Shown here piece after piece: positions 23,640 through 34,075 of a DNA stretch of 64,000 bases; position 1 is the first letter of the stretch; each line of letters begins with the position of its first letter. A model generated the notes under the pieces. The model did not search any database and was not told the DNA's origin. It saw only the letters and a program-made list of their open reading frames with translations. A program made the translations under genes and the position numbers. The DNA comes from Ophioderma brevispina (lineage: Eukaryota; Echinodermata; Ophiuroidea; Amphilepidida; Ophiodermatidae). The DNA is taken from assembly GCA_023653785.1 (NCBI GenBank), contig JAMKCH010041434.1, positions 42,030 through 106,029 on the forward strand, in the 5' to 3' direction.

Positions 23640-24675
23640 CCTATAGGAGTCAGGGGACAAATCATTGTGGGCCACTGTTGCTGGCAAAGAAGCCTGGGCC
23701 TTCAAAATTGTTGTTTCTGGTCGGCCCAAATGAATACATTTTGTGATATGCTCTTGCATCAACTCAAGAGTCTTTCTATTCCGCCTTCTTCTTAGAAGAA
23801 AGAATTCTGTTGATTTGAGGCCCCTCCTCGAATCTTCTGAAACCTCCTTCGGCCGTCCTCCACAGGGGTGGTGGGGGCCACGGTTGTATTTGAGATCGCA
23901 TATCTCCCACGTGAATACCTCCCAGAAATTGCTCCAGCTTTGCCTTAGTAGGAGTGGCTTACCAGTTCGGGTCCTGCCCTTCCGCCCTGTCTACACTTCC
24001 ATTGACCTTCACAAACTGAGGATCGGTGAAGGGTGGTATCGGGTTCTCAGGCAAGGGGCAGGATCAATCTTCGTCTACTTATACGACTGGCTACTGGTGG
24101 CACCCTCCACGCAGAGGCTCCAGGCCTTTTATAGAGGAGGTCCTAAACCTGATAAGGTTACTCAGTCAGTTTCCATCCCCAACCTCACAAGTCAATCCTC
24201 TCACCCTCCCAGAGCCCCCCGTTTCTGGGAGCGATACTGGATTTTCTGTCGGCAAAGGTGAAGCCCCCTGCATAAAAAGTAGCCTCCGTTCGTGCATGTA
24301 CCCCCGAAAAAAAAAAAAACAAGCAATCCAGGATGGTTCCCTACGCATTTTACGCATGATCTAATACCAAGACCCACAGTGATCAGATACTACTTCCGAC
24401 CCTGATACCACCCAATGTCCCTCGGATTCCAGTGCCCCTGCAGCTGGTTCTTCGATTTTTGGGTGGCGCATCCACACGATCTTGGAGGTGGGAATCCCCC
24501 TTCATGAACCTAACACCCTCCGTACGCTGCTGACGACAGATGCGTCCGAAGTCGGGGTGGGGGCACTTAGGGTTCCACAAAGTTTCGGTTGGTCGCTCAT
24601 GCAAGCTCACCATCATATCATTTGCGTCGAGGCCTTGGGCATTCTTCCTCTGGCAACTGAAGCCACTGGGTCGCC
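23640..24675 (+). pseudogene. DIRS-type reverse transcriptase and start of RNase H, copy B
   Basis: The copy A motifs recur with different frameshifts: AYQFGSCPS-type remnant near 23960, VYLYDWLLVAPSTQRL at about 24073-24120 (first D of YLDD read as Y), EPPVSGSDTGFSVGK at about 24210-24260, and LTTDASEVGVGALRVPQSFG at about 24527-24590. The last carries the first RNase H aspartate and the DASE-VGWGA-type motif. The frame then runs into the C-rich block at 24676 within RNase H. The protein would copy the element's RNA and degrade the hybrid. This copy cannot encode it. No gag-like ORF1 lies between the terminal repeat and the reverse transcriptase, suggesting an internally deleted element. Confidence 0.8.
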
Positions 24676-24697
24676 CTCCCCCCCCCCCCCCACCCCC

Positions 24698-24728
<31 letters not shown>

Positions 24729-24848
24729 ACCCCCCCCCCCCCCCCTTAATTTTTTTACCCCCCCCCACCCCCCCCCCACCCCCCCTAAAAAAATACCCCC
24801 CCCCCCACCCCCCCACCCCCCCACCCCCCCCCCCCCCCCCCCCACCCC

Positions 24849-24889
<41 letters not shown>

Positions 24890-24919
24890 ACCGCACCCCC
24901 CCACCTCCCCCCCCCCCCC

Positions 24920-24976
<57 letters not shown>

Positions 24977-25862
24977 CACACCCCCCACCCCCCCCGTAAG
25001 CCCCCCGCCACCACCCCGCCCCCGACCCCGCCACCCCCCCCCCCCCCCCCCCCCCCCCGCCCCACCCCACCCGCCCCCCCAATCCCCCAAAAACCCAAAA
25101 CAACCCCACCCCCCACCCCCCCCCACTCATGCCCCCCCCCCCCGCCCGGCCCCCCCCCCCCTTCCGCCGCGACCCCCCCCCCCCGCGAAACCCACCCCCA
25201 CCCCCCCACACCCCCCCCCCCACCCCCCCCCCCTCCCCCACCCACCCCCCCCCCTCCCCCCCCCCGCGCCCCCCCTCACACTACCCCCCCCCCCCCCCGC
25301 ACCCGCCCCCCGCCCCCCCCCCCTGGCCTCCGCCCCAAACCCCACCACCGCACCCTCCCCCGCCCACCCCCCCCCCCCCCCCGCCTGACCCCGGCCCCCA
25401 CCCCCCCCCCCCCCGCCCCCCCCACCCCTCACCCCACCACCCCCCCCCACCCCCCCACGCAGCCGCACGACCCGCACCGCCCCCCCCCATGCCCCGCCCC
25501 CCCCCCCCGCCCCTACTGGCCCCGCCGCTACCCCCCCCCCGCCCCACGCCACCCGCCCGCCGCCCCCCCCCCCCACCCCACGCCCCCCCAACCCCCAACT
25601 CCACCGCCCCCCCCCCCTCCCTCCTCGCCGACCCACCCCACCCCCGCCCCGCCCCCCCCACCACTAACCCCGCAGCCCGCCCCCCCCGCCCCCACCGCCC
25701 ACACTCCGCCCACCCCAGCGCCCCCGCTCCCACCCCTCGCACCCATCACACCCCCCCCCTCCCGCCCCCCCCCCCCCCCCCCCCCCCCACCCCCGGCCCC
25801 CCATACCTCCCCCCACACCCTCCCCCCCCCCCGCCTCCACACCCCCCGCCCCCCCGCACCAC
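24676..25862. repeat. C-rich block of about 1.2 kb interrupting RNase H
   Basis: About 1190 bases are mostly C on the plus strand, with scattered A, G and a few T and no stable repeat unit. Copy A has only about 36 bp between GGGTCGCCCTGAA (about 21960) and TGGTCCATTGCGAC (about 21990). Copy B has GGGTCGCCCT before the block and TGGTCCCCATTGCGACC after it (about 25900), so the block sits exactly in that gap. The long proline-rich and glycine-rich frames across it are compositional artefacts. It may be sequencing or assembly error (complementary poly(G)) or a real expanded C/G tract. The irregular run lengths make error more likely. Confidence 0.85.
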
Positions 25863-25884
25863 CATTCACTGCCCACTTGTTAGC

Positions 25885-26250
25885 GCATATTTCGTCCTTG
25901 GTCCCCATTGCGACCACAAACATGAACGGTGTGGACCTATGTCAACAATGAGGTGAGGGGGGTAAAGGAGCCCCATTCTCTGCAAGGAGGTAGTCCGAAC
26001 TCCTAGATTGGGTGCGGCAGACGGACATTGCTTAATAGCATATCACAATTACCGGGAGTGATAACGTCCTAACGTATGGCCCATCTCCCAGTAAGGGCAT
26101 TCAATGCCCAGGCGCCAGCCATCAAAGGTAAGGGGTCGTCAGTGAAATGGCACATCCTGCCGGCCGTTTCCTTATTTGTCAGAGGCCTACAGTTGTCCGC
26201 ACTTTGACCTATTCGCCACCAGCGTGAATCACCGGCTTTTCCCGGTTGGG
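25885..26250 (+). pseudogene. DIRS-type RNase H C-terminus and linker, copy B
   Basis: After the C-rich block the reading resumes with the equivalent of VHCD-, then PHSLQGGSP-type sequence over GGAGGTAGTCCGAACTCC. A stretch around 26030-26120 (LIAYH...DNV...SK-HSMPRR across frames) corresponds to the histidine-containing end of RNase H in this group. HFDLFATSVNHRLF at 26200-26241 is the DLFAT motif that follows RNase H in DIRS and Ngaro elements. Frameshifts and stops are frequent. Copy A lacks this part, so copy B supplies the only view of the element's 3' half. Confidence 0.75.
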
Positions 26251-26599
26251 GGGTACTAACTCATGGAGTCAAAAGAATCCAAGCCGTGGGTCGGATGCAA
26301 TGGTGCCGGGATGGTCGGGGATCATTGACTACGCTTCCGGCTACGGGTTCCGAAATACATGGCATGTCCAGTCGCCGGGCTCCCCGTGGCGTGGTCGGGC
26401 TGGTTTTTCTCGCTAATAGCAGAACCCTGTCTTTCCACACCACGCCCAGTTTTTTTTAACCGGCCCTGGCCTTGGCTGCGGGACAGTCGAAGACACCCGG
26501 TGCAAAATGGCACCCTCAGCATCCCGAAGGGGCCTCCCGGAAGACAAAACGCCTTTCATCTCCACGCCCCCCCCCCAATTGGTCCCGTAGCGAGGACAC

Positions 26600-26826
26600 A
26601 GTTAGCCGCTGGTTTGCCTCGACCATCCGAATCGCACAACGAAAACATCACGATCGGGTGGTCGGCCTCGGGTTTAGGGTCCCATGTACGTGCTCGCACC
26701 TCCTCCTGGGCATTTACAAAGTCTCTCGATCCACTATCTCACTCCTGGACACTATATGGTATTGAGTTTATTCCGAGATACGGAGATTTATCCTCCGAGA
26801 CGTTCTTGTGCGAGCGCAATCAATAG
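26600..26826 (+). pseudogene. DIRS-type tyrosine recombinase, C-terminal remnant
   Basis: The frame ending at 26826 contains GSHVRARTSSWAFTKSLD, then W-LYGIEF, then IPRYGDLSSETF. This matches the end of DIRS-type tyrosine recombinases: an H-x-R-type box, a conserved tryptophan region, and the F--(F/Y)Y-RD-like box carrying the nucleophilic tyrosine. These elements use the recombinase instead of an integrase. Only about the last 65 residues can be aligned by eye. The region 26250-26600 between DLFAT and this box is too short for a full recombinase, so the N-terminal part is missing or unreadable. It sits just before the right terminal repeat, as expected. Confidence 0.65.
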
Positions 26827-26929
26827 CTCTAGGTGAGTCTCTCGGTGCAAGACGAGGATACACTAGCGCTGGTGACTATCTCCCCCCAATTTCACATCCA
26901 TCTTAATTATAATTGTAAATATATATTGT

Positions 26930-27375
26930 ATAACCTATTAGAATATATAATCAGATGGGTAGAAAAATGCTATAACATGTATTTTGGGGGGGTTTATTTT
27001 TTGAAAAAAAGTTGCATTTGTGTGGGTTTCTGCTTAAAATGGCGGCCATCTAGGATTTCATTCTTCTTTCCAATAATCAAGCGTGAGCTTGGCTTCCAAT
27101 ATCATTATAATTTCATTCCGTCCCTACCCTCAAACATTAATGATATCAAAAAAATACCAAGCATTTTGGGGGTGATTTGTCCATGGAAACTGCAATTGTG
27201 GAGTTTTTTTACAGTGAAATGGTGGCCATCTTGGATTTCTCAAATTTCCCAAGGGTGGCAATTTTACACCCACCTGGATTCCATTATATACCTTTCAAAG
27301 AGATATAATCAGCTGAGAAAAAAACGTTAGCAGAGATTTTCATCTACTCCTCCTCCGCTGCTGGACTATTAGTGT
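26930..27375 (-). repeat. DIRS-type right inverted terminal repeat
   Basis: Read on the minus strand, it begins with ATAGTCCAGCAGCGGAGGAG (27372 leftward), then TCTCAGCTGATTATATC, GTGGGTGTAAAATTGCCACC, and two blocks with AAGATGGC / GATGGCCGCCATTTT. This parallels the left repeats at 20030 and 22690. It fixes the outer end of copy B near 27375, giving an element of about 4.7 kb including the C-rich block. Confidence 0.75.
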
Positions 27376-29051
27376 CACAGTACACTGCAATGCCCATTGA
27401 AAACTCCTTAAGTACAACTTTTGGTTAAGGGGTTTGCGTCTTTTGGGCGTTCTATCTCAGCTATTTTGCGCGCTTTTTACAGGCTAGGTGTTAAATGAAA
27501 GACTTAAGCAACAAAATGTATACTTTGAAAACTTTCAAAATTATCGGACTTTAGCAAAATGTACCAACTGTAGTTTTAAACCAAAGACTCGAATAAAGGC
27601 AATTATTTGTTTTATATACTTCATTAATAAATTTCTCATCCTTATTGAAATTTTCGTCTGTAAAAGCTTGAAAGACTCAATCAATATTACTTTTTGGACA
27701 ACGGCAAATCCCAAAATGTAATGTCTCGACAAGGCGTTACGAATGCACAAGCCGTACCTTTGCAAATTAAAAATTTATAAATTAAATGTGCGTTGAAGGG
27801 TGTGTTCTTTCCATATCCTAAAACACCAATATATTTGCTGTTTATTTGTTTGTTTGTTTTCTGGGTTTTCTTTGTTTCTTTATTTCTTTCTTAATTTCTT
27901 TCTTTCTTTCTTTCTTTATGTAAAAGTGTATCTTGTTGCCAGGTACTCAGTAACTTGAAGTAAACAAGGCATTGGTAAGATTGGGATAAACTAAATTCTG
28001 AAGATTCTTTGTCGTGTTTTGTGCCCACATAAATAAAATTGACAAAAAGTGTGTAATATTTGACTCGCTTGTATAATTTCTGATAGGATCCAAAATAATT
28101 TCTGGTCACTTTTATTAGTTTGGCGCAAACCACAGCAATACCGAATATGCGCTCAAAACAAGTGCACAAGGGAAGGAAAGTGACAATGATATCTGCTCCT
28201 CCTTGGAGCACACAAGACCACGCCGACTGACTGTAAACAATAATACCAACTGAAAGCAGTTGACATTTCTAAACAGCTTTCGAAGATACAAAAGAATTGG
28301 ATATTTTACCCGCGTGGATTTATCAACCTTACCGCTAACAGATTTAACGAATTTGTAGATTGTAATTGCTACTATGTTGTCGTCATAGTTAAGCGAAAGG
28401 TTAGCAAAGAGATATGTTTAAAGCCAGTCCGCTGAGCTCACTTACGATGCGTGTAGATAATTGTAGTTTTGTTCATTCTAATTTGCTTTATTTTAGTTCT
28501 ATTTCGTTTAGTTTAATTTCTTTTGTTAGGTAGGAATAGTTTGTTTGATTGTCTTCTTCTAAACGTGACCTGACATGACGAAACGAGCGGAAAGTCACAT
28601 TGAGTCGGCTGCTAGACTGCCTGGATACATGTCGCGTGTTCTTTGTTTGATCCACCTGGACAGCCAGATGGCATGCCCTTTGTGCACGAAATTTGTTATG
28701 TTGTCCTTCATTGTAGTATGCGCATTCCATTGCTACTACCTAACTGCTCCAGCTGGCTCAAACAATGAATCTGACACTGACCAGTGTTGACAGCCTTTCA
28801 GTCTTGAACCGACCTAATATATTGCGACTTTTGGCTGACTTTGTCTTGTCATGTCATGTAAGGAGTTACTGCTTGCTTTAAATAAACTTATGTCTACTGT
28901 TTTCACTGTTTGGATTTTTGCTTATTTACGTTCCTGTATGAACTCACTAACCCTATATCCAGCTGAATTACTCTATTACCTTTTAATGTAACATTATCAT
29001 TAGATGTAGGAGAGGCTTGTGAACGTCAATAATTATTTGACATCTTATTAA
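27376..29051. other. Anonymous sequence with a TTTC microsatellite
   Basis: No gene was recognised. A TTTG/TTTC tract lies at 27838-27919, with a clean run of about six TTTC units near 27893-27917. Antisense short frames at 27488-27765 and 28488-28790 overlap each other and match nothing I know. Confidence 0.5.
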
Positions 29052-29189
29052 TATAAGCCCACGTTTGATTTTGAGGCCTTTGCCAGGGCTATCAATCTCA
29101 ATACTCTTGGACCCAAAACCAGGAAGGTGCCACTTGAGCGGTATAAGGAGTTTATAGCTTCAAGCTCGTCAATAGACATGGAAAGCTAA
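29052..29189 (+). CDS. Candidate terminal exon, 45 codons (hypothetical)
   Basis: An open frame without its own start reads FDFEAFARAINLN, then TLGPKTRKVPLERYKEFIAS, and ends SSSIDMES before a stop at 29187-29189. Composition is more protein-like (mixed charged and hydrophobic residues) than the accidental frames nearby. An AG directly before CCCACG (29055-29056) could be a splice acceptor preceded by AT-rich sequence. I found no upstream exon and recognise no family. It could equally be a transposase fragment or chance. The call rests on residue composition alone. Confidence 0.2.
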   Translation, partial: YKPTFDFEAFARAINLNTLGPKTRKVPLERYKEFIASSSSIDMES

Positions 29190-30008
29190 ATACTTGAAAC
29201 CTGCTCTTAACTGAAACTTTACCTGGAATGTTGAGAAGCTTCTCATCTTTTCCATCTATGAGTGATATCAATGAACTGAGACAAGATTTCATGAGAAAGC
29301 TTAGCACAAAGTCTTGATAAAATTCACAACAGAGGGTGGCAGCTATTTAGCACTATAGCGTCTTCATCTTTAAAAATGTACAGGAATGAAAATAACATCA
29401 AAAAAAATAACATTTTCCTGGGGAAAAAAGTAGTATATAACATTTTGAGACAAAACATAGTTTTTTGGATGAGCTCTTTCATTAAAACAAAACATTCACA
29501 GATAATGTTTTTTAAGATGCATTCCATCAAGTGCACGGATATGAAAATGTTGGCAACAGAAGGTTAATTAAAAGCACTCATTGCATAACTCTATTTGGAC
29601 ATAATACAGAGTATTATAAAATAAAAAGACATAGGGTTTTTGTTAAGTATGCACTTAACGCCCGATTATAAGTGTTATTTGTCATTTATTATTCCAATCC
29701 GTTATCTAGAAGGAAAAAAATATGCTTCTTCAAAATTGAGAGTGCAAAAAATTAAATGCCAGAGTCTTGAAATATTTTACACGCAAACATAAATTGGCCG
29801 ATTTCTTGGAAATATTTTAACCGCAACCGAACTTGAATGAAGTGACATACAATAATTTTCGTGGTTTTACGTTCTAAAATTGACATTCCACCTGAAATGT
29901 ACAAAAAAAATAAATGCACTATCGTAATCGTGTATAGAGAATTAACCAGCTTGTATTTGACCGGCGCCTGTCTGCTAAAGAAAGAGAGGTAGGGACCTTC
30001 TATCATTA
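29190..30008. other. Anonymous sequence
   Basis: AT-rich, with short antisense frames only. Nothing was recognised. Confidence 0.4.
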
Positions 30009-30412
30009 TTAGAGTTCAAAAAAATTTTTTCAATGATTAAATAGTCAGTCAACCAATCAAGTTGCAATTAATGGATTTTGCGAGTTGCGAGTTACATTAC
30101 AAAATAGCACCCCAAAAAAAATTTATCAAAGGGGCAAAAGGTCGCTTTAGCTGAAATAAAAAAAATGAGGAAATTTTATAAGAAATTGGGTGATGAGATG
30201 TCGGAAAGGGTTCAAAAAAATTGTTTTAATGATTAAATAGTCAGTCAACCAATCAGTTGCAATTTTAATGGTATTTGCGAGTGGAAGTACAATTACAAAA
30301 TAGCACCCCAAAAAAAATTACAAAGGGGCAAAAGGTCGCTTTTGCTGAATAAAAAAAATGAGAGAAATTTTGATAAGAAATTGGGTGATGAGATGTCGAA
30401 AAGTTCAAAAAT
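30009..30412 (+). repeat. Tandem repeat, unit about 200 bp, two copies
   Basis: GTTCAAAAAAATT starts both copies (about 30014 and 30210). Both contain ATTAAATAGTCAGTCAACCA, AAAATAGCACCCCAAAAAAA, GGGGCAAAAGGTCGCTTT and AAATTGGGTGATGAGATGTC. The copies are about 90% alike with small indels. A third repeat begins (GTTCAAAAATGG near 30403) and then stops. Confidence 0.85.
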
Positions 30413-30429
30413 GGACCATTGTCAAGGGT

Positions 30430-31020
30430 TTGTCACTTTACGAAGACCAGCACCTCCATGAAATCCTGCGATACGGCCATGTGTAAAGCGGCAGTCCACA
30501 GCCGATGTTTTTGCAAGAACCCACTTCCAGAATGTCCAGATGGTGCCGATTGACCAATTTTTGAAAATCGTGAGCAGTCTTTCTTTTCATGTGTAGTTTT
30601 GGCAAGGTCTGGGCCTGTACTGCTACAGTCGGCTGTAGTCTTCCCCATTATATGCTAGAAAACCGCTTCCCAGCCGCTCAAGGAATGCGTGCCATGTAGG
30701 CCATTTATCAAAAATCGTGAGGTAGTTTTCCTTTTTCGTGTGTTAGTTTTGGCCAAGTATGGAACTGACCTGTGCAGTCTTCTGCAATCTTTTTTTAAGG
30801 CTGGCTTTAAAAAATCGTGGCGAGTTTTGTCGAATTTCACGTGCTCCCGACCACACAAGCTGCAGAAGCACTGCACAGGACAGTTCCAGGACTTGGCCAA
30901 AAACACACACGAAAAGGAAAAACTACTCACGATTTCCAACAAATTGGTCAATCGGCACCCCAGTCTGGAACAGTCTGGAAGTGGTTTCTTGCAAAAATCG
31001 GCTGTGGATGAGGCCTTAAG
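30430..31020. repeat. Three-copy module with inverted arms
   Basis: A roughly 90-160 bp module occurs three times. Two copies read on the minus strand (about 30480-30650 and 30660-30790) and one on the plus strand (about 30858-31020). The last two form an inverted pair: AAAATCGTGAGGTAGTTTTC at 30711 pairs with AAAAACTACTCACGATTT at about 30918-30935, around a spacer of about 68 bp. Translations share an LAK-THEKE-type stretch, but this simply reflects the DNA repeat. No known family was recognised. Confidence 0.65.
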
Positions 31021-32486
31021 AAACTATGTTACTATTTTAATGAACACAATGACTGGTCACTTTCAAAGGTATCGATTCAAAATAAATTTGGAATAAGTTA
31101 TGTTGGTCATGTAATGTAAACAGCAGAAAATCAGTGTTTACTCGGTTTGGGACACGTTTAATCAAAATGTGCTTTCAATCTTCGATTGGTATCGTAAGCC
31201 ATTTTGGAATGTGAATTCACGATGTTCTTTCCCTTTCAACATGTGATGGACAACATTCATATCAGCTAAATAATAGGGACTCACAGTCATAAATATGATT
31301 AATGGTGACACAGATGGAAGGATATAGTTCAATGTTCTCTTTCCATGCTTCAGCGGCATTTTAAATGCATCTGACATATCTTAAAGATTCCGGTGAGTAC
31401 ACCAAACAATTAAATCCATAACCATTTGTAAAATCTTATCTTTTCTTCTTTTTGTAGCAATGCAACAACCATTAGGCAGGACATTTTATTTCAATAGATT
31501 ATTGTTCCTACTCGGTTAGATTATCGTGATGATGGTCCGGTCCTATTGTGTACGATCTGCCCGAATGGTTCACAGACACTTGATGGAGGGAGGGTGCATC
31601 CAAGGTAGTAGAGTCAGTCCATTAAAAAAATTACCGTGTTTTTTTAGTTATATGCGTAAGATACGTATTTGTTTTGCCATTTGGAGGAATTTGTCATACA
31701 TTTTATTCCTAATTGTCAAGAAAGATTAATATTCACAATACGTGAGAACTAATTTATTACTTTTTTGTCGCATTGTTCCTAATTGAATCATGAAATCGAT
31801 TACGATACGAACTGTGGCATTTTTTTAAACTTCTCAGGCTTTCACGCCCTCAAATGCCACTACTGTAACCAGTTTTATCCGACTGAAATAATTGAAAAAA
31901 TATTTTAAATTCTTGAAAGATACTACATTTTATGTCAGCTCAACAAAACCACATATCACATCTTACAGGACCAATCATGTTTATTTACAATAATAAAACG
32001 GAACTTTATTTATCCTATATTCATATTTGGTGCTTCAAGCATGTTGAATTCTTCAAATGGTGGCTTTGATGTTTTTGAATAGCTTTTGAAGAATAAAATA
32101 AGAAGCAGTGATTTACATGATAAGCATAAAACAAACTATTCGAAATAAAAAACATGGATTAAATGTTCTGATAATGATAAGTGAGTAATAATTCTGGCAA
32201 TACTAGGTACAGCCCGGTTCCCCGCCAAAAGGGCGGACCACGGGTTGAGTAGAATGCAGTTCACGCAACAAGCAACGCGTGCGCGCACGCCAGAAATATG
32301 ACTAAACTATAATATTTACATTTGTAACTTCTTCAAGTACTGTCAATAAATGTTCCTGGTGTTTTGAGGAATGTTTCACTCACACGTACAATGACCAAAT
32401 ACTTTAGGCATTCATCGTCTTTCAGTGTACTGCGTAGGAAATCTCTTACTAAGGTGATGAATGTAAATTTCCGTATGGTATAGTAA
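31021..32486. other. Anonymous sequence
   Basis: AT-rich. A short GC-richer patch lies at 32210-32300 (GTGCGCGCACGCC). No gene or repeat family was recognised. Confidence 0.4.
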
Positions 32487-32653
32487 AGGTCTCCAAACAG
32501 ACCATGCGCTCGAAAGAATGGTAGTTCTAGAGATGTGTTGAGCTGGCTAGTTTCGCAATGTCGAGCCGGCAGGAGAGACATGTCAGAAACTAGCAAGGCG
32601 ACACATATCTCTAGAGACCATTATATTCGCGAAATGGTTTGTTTGGAGACATT
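32487..32653. repeat. Hairpin-forming inverted repeat, about 167 bp
   Basis: AGGTCTCCAAACAGACCAT (32487 on) pairs with ATGGTTTGTTTGGAGACAT (up to 32653). AATGGTAGTTCTAGAGATGT pairs with ACATATCTCTAGAGACCATT, and GCTAGTTTC with GAAACTAGC. The arms are about 75-80 bp with a very short loop. It looks like a miniature inverted-repeat element. No clear target-site duplication was identified. Confidence 0.7.
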
Positions 32654-33954
32654 TATCTACAAAAACGTTGAGCAAAGGATTAAATGGAATTTATCCAATT
32701 ATTCGCCACCAATTTTGGTACTCGGTTAATAATTTACGTTAAAAGTGACATACGCCTAACTTTTTTCTTTAAATAAAGCTACAGATTCCTTCCATATCGC
32801 AGTTACGAGTCTTCACCAATAGATAATCCAAGGTATAATCACCAGAGGTATTCGATATGTGCATGCAGCTGGATGTATTGTATCCTCACCTATTGAACAC
32901 TAAAACCCATAGAGGAAATCTGTTTGTTTCGGCGTTAACTGTCGTCTTTGGGGTCAACAAAACATCACCAAGACAAAGGGGAATGTGGTCCAGGTTGCAA
33001 AGCGGCTGCTGTTACAGTCCCCAATAACAAAACTCCCAATCCTTTACCCCGTTCAGATACGATTATAATTCCGATTAACCATCCCTGCACAACAGAATTA
33101 TATCATTAAATATGGACTCGTTGAAAAGCCATAAGATTTTGGGTTAAGTGGATTGCTTCCCGGACTTTAGGCTGAATTAGTGCATGTTTTGGTTTCAATA
33201 ACTGCACGCAACCCATTGCACATCCTGGGTGAAATATGTGGGAAGCATTCCGACCGCCGCTGAGAACACTATATTCGCCTGGGTCTGATCGGTATGCCAT
33301 AACGACCTTTTGTCAATATTTTCATTTATCGCAAGGTAGGATGAGCGAGCCAATGTCATATACGTGTACAGAGTTGGAGCGTATTCGGGGCCCAAACTAT
33401 GTCATTTTGATATAGGCATGGTCTATTTGGAATTTGCAAAATTAGAAAAAAATAAAAAGTATACTTTTTTTTGTCGGAATTGCTTTTTTAAAATGTTAAT
33501 TTTAATGGGACGTCCGTGGTGACATTTTTCTTACAAAAATAAAAAATATGCAGTACCCGTGCTTTTGTGCAGAATAGTATATAAGAAGTCCACGATAACT
33601 GGTATTCCCTAACATTAACTCTAACTTTGATTCCGAGTATAACAGTATTATAAATGTGGAACTTAATATTTTACTGTTATAATGACCCATGAACATATCA
33701 TTCATATACGGCCAAAGCGACACCATAGCTAGTATTTTAAATACAATCCTGCATACGACACCATGGGAATAACAGTACGCTGTGGCATTCAGCCCGACAG
33801 ACTTTTATGTTTGTCTCGCCCAAATAACTCCCTTAATTCAGGGAGTGTTTGGCGTCATGGCAGGTGTCCATAATGGATTAATTTAAGTAATCCCTTCCCC
33901 CCAGACAATGGTAGACGGTGTGTCTACACAATTCCTATAGTATGTTTTTTTGAT
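32654..33954. other. Anonymous sequence
   Basis: Nothing was recognised. Minus-strand frames at 33106-33395 and 33502-33726 are short and resemble no family. Confidence 0.4.
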
Positions 33955-34075
33955 TATAACATGACCATTATTTTTGGGATAGTGTCATCTAGCTATGCTA
34001 GATGACCATATTTCAGATATGGTCATCTAGTAGATAGATGAAACTTTCGCCCCACAAATAACGGTCATGTATAAC
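33955..34075. repeat. Hairpin-forming inverted repeat, about 120 bp
   Basis: ATAACATGACCATTATTTTT (33956 on) pairs with ACAAATAACGGTCATGTATA, and GCTAGATGACCATAT with ATATGGTCATCTAGT. The arms are about 57 bp and the loop only about 4 bp. It is compatible with a very small MITE. TA lies at or near both ends, but boundaries are not certain. Confidence 0.7.

Noticed and set aside
24482..25951. 489-codon proline-rich open frame, and glycine-rich frames on the other strand
   Set aside because: They exist only because the C-rich block encodes proline or glycine in almost any frame. The first 60 or so codons are the RNase H of the DIRS element.
26833..27330. 165-codon plus-strand frame
   Set aside because: It lies in the right inverted terminal repeat of the DIRS element. 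The inverted counterparts do not keep a frame.
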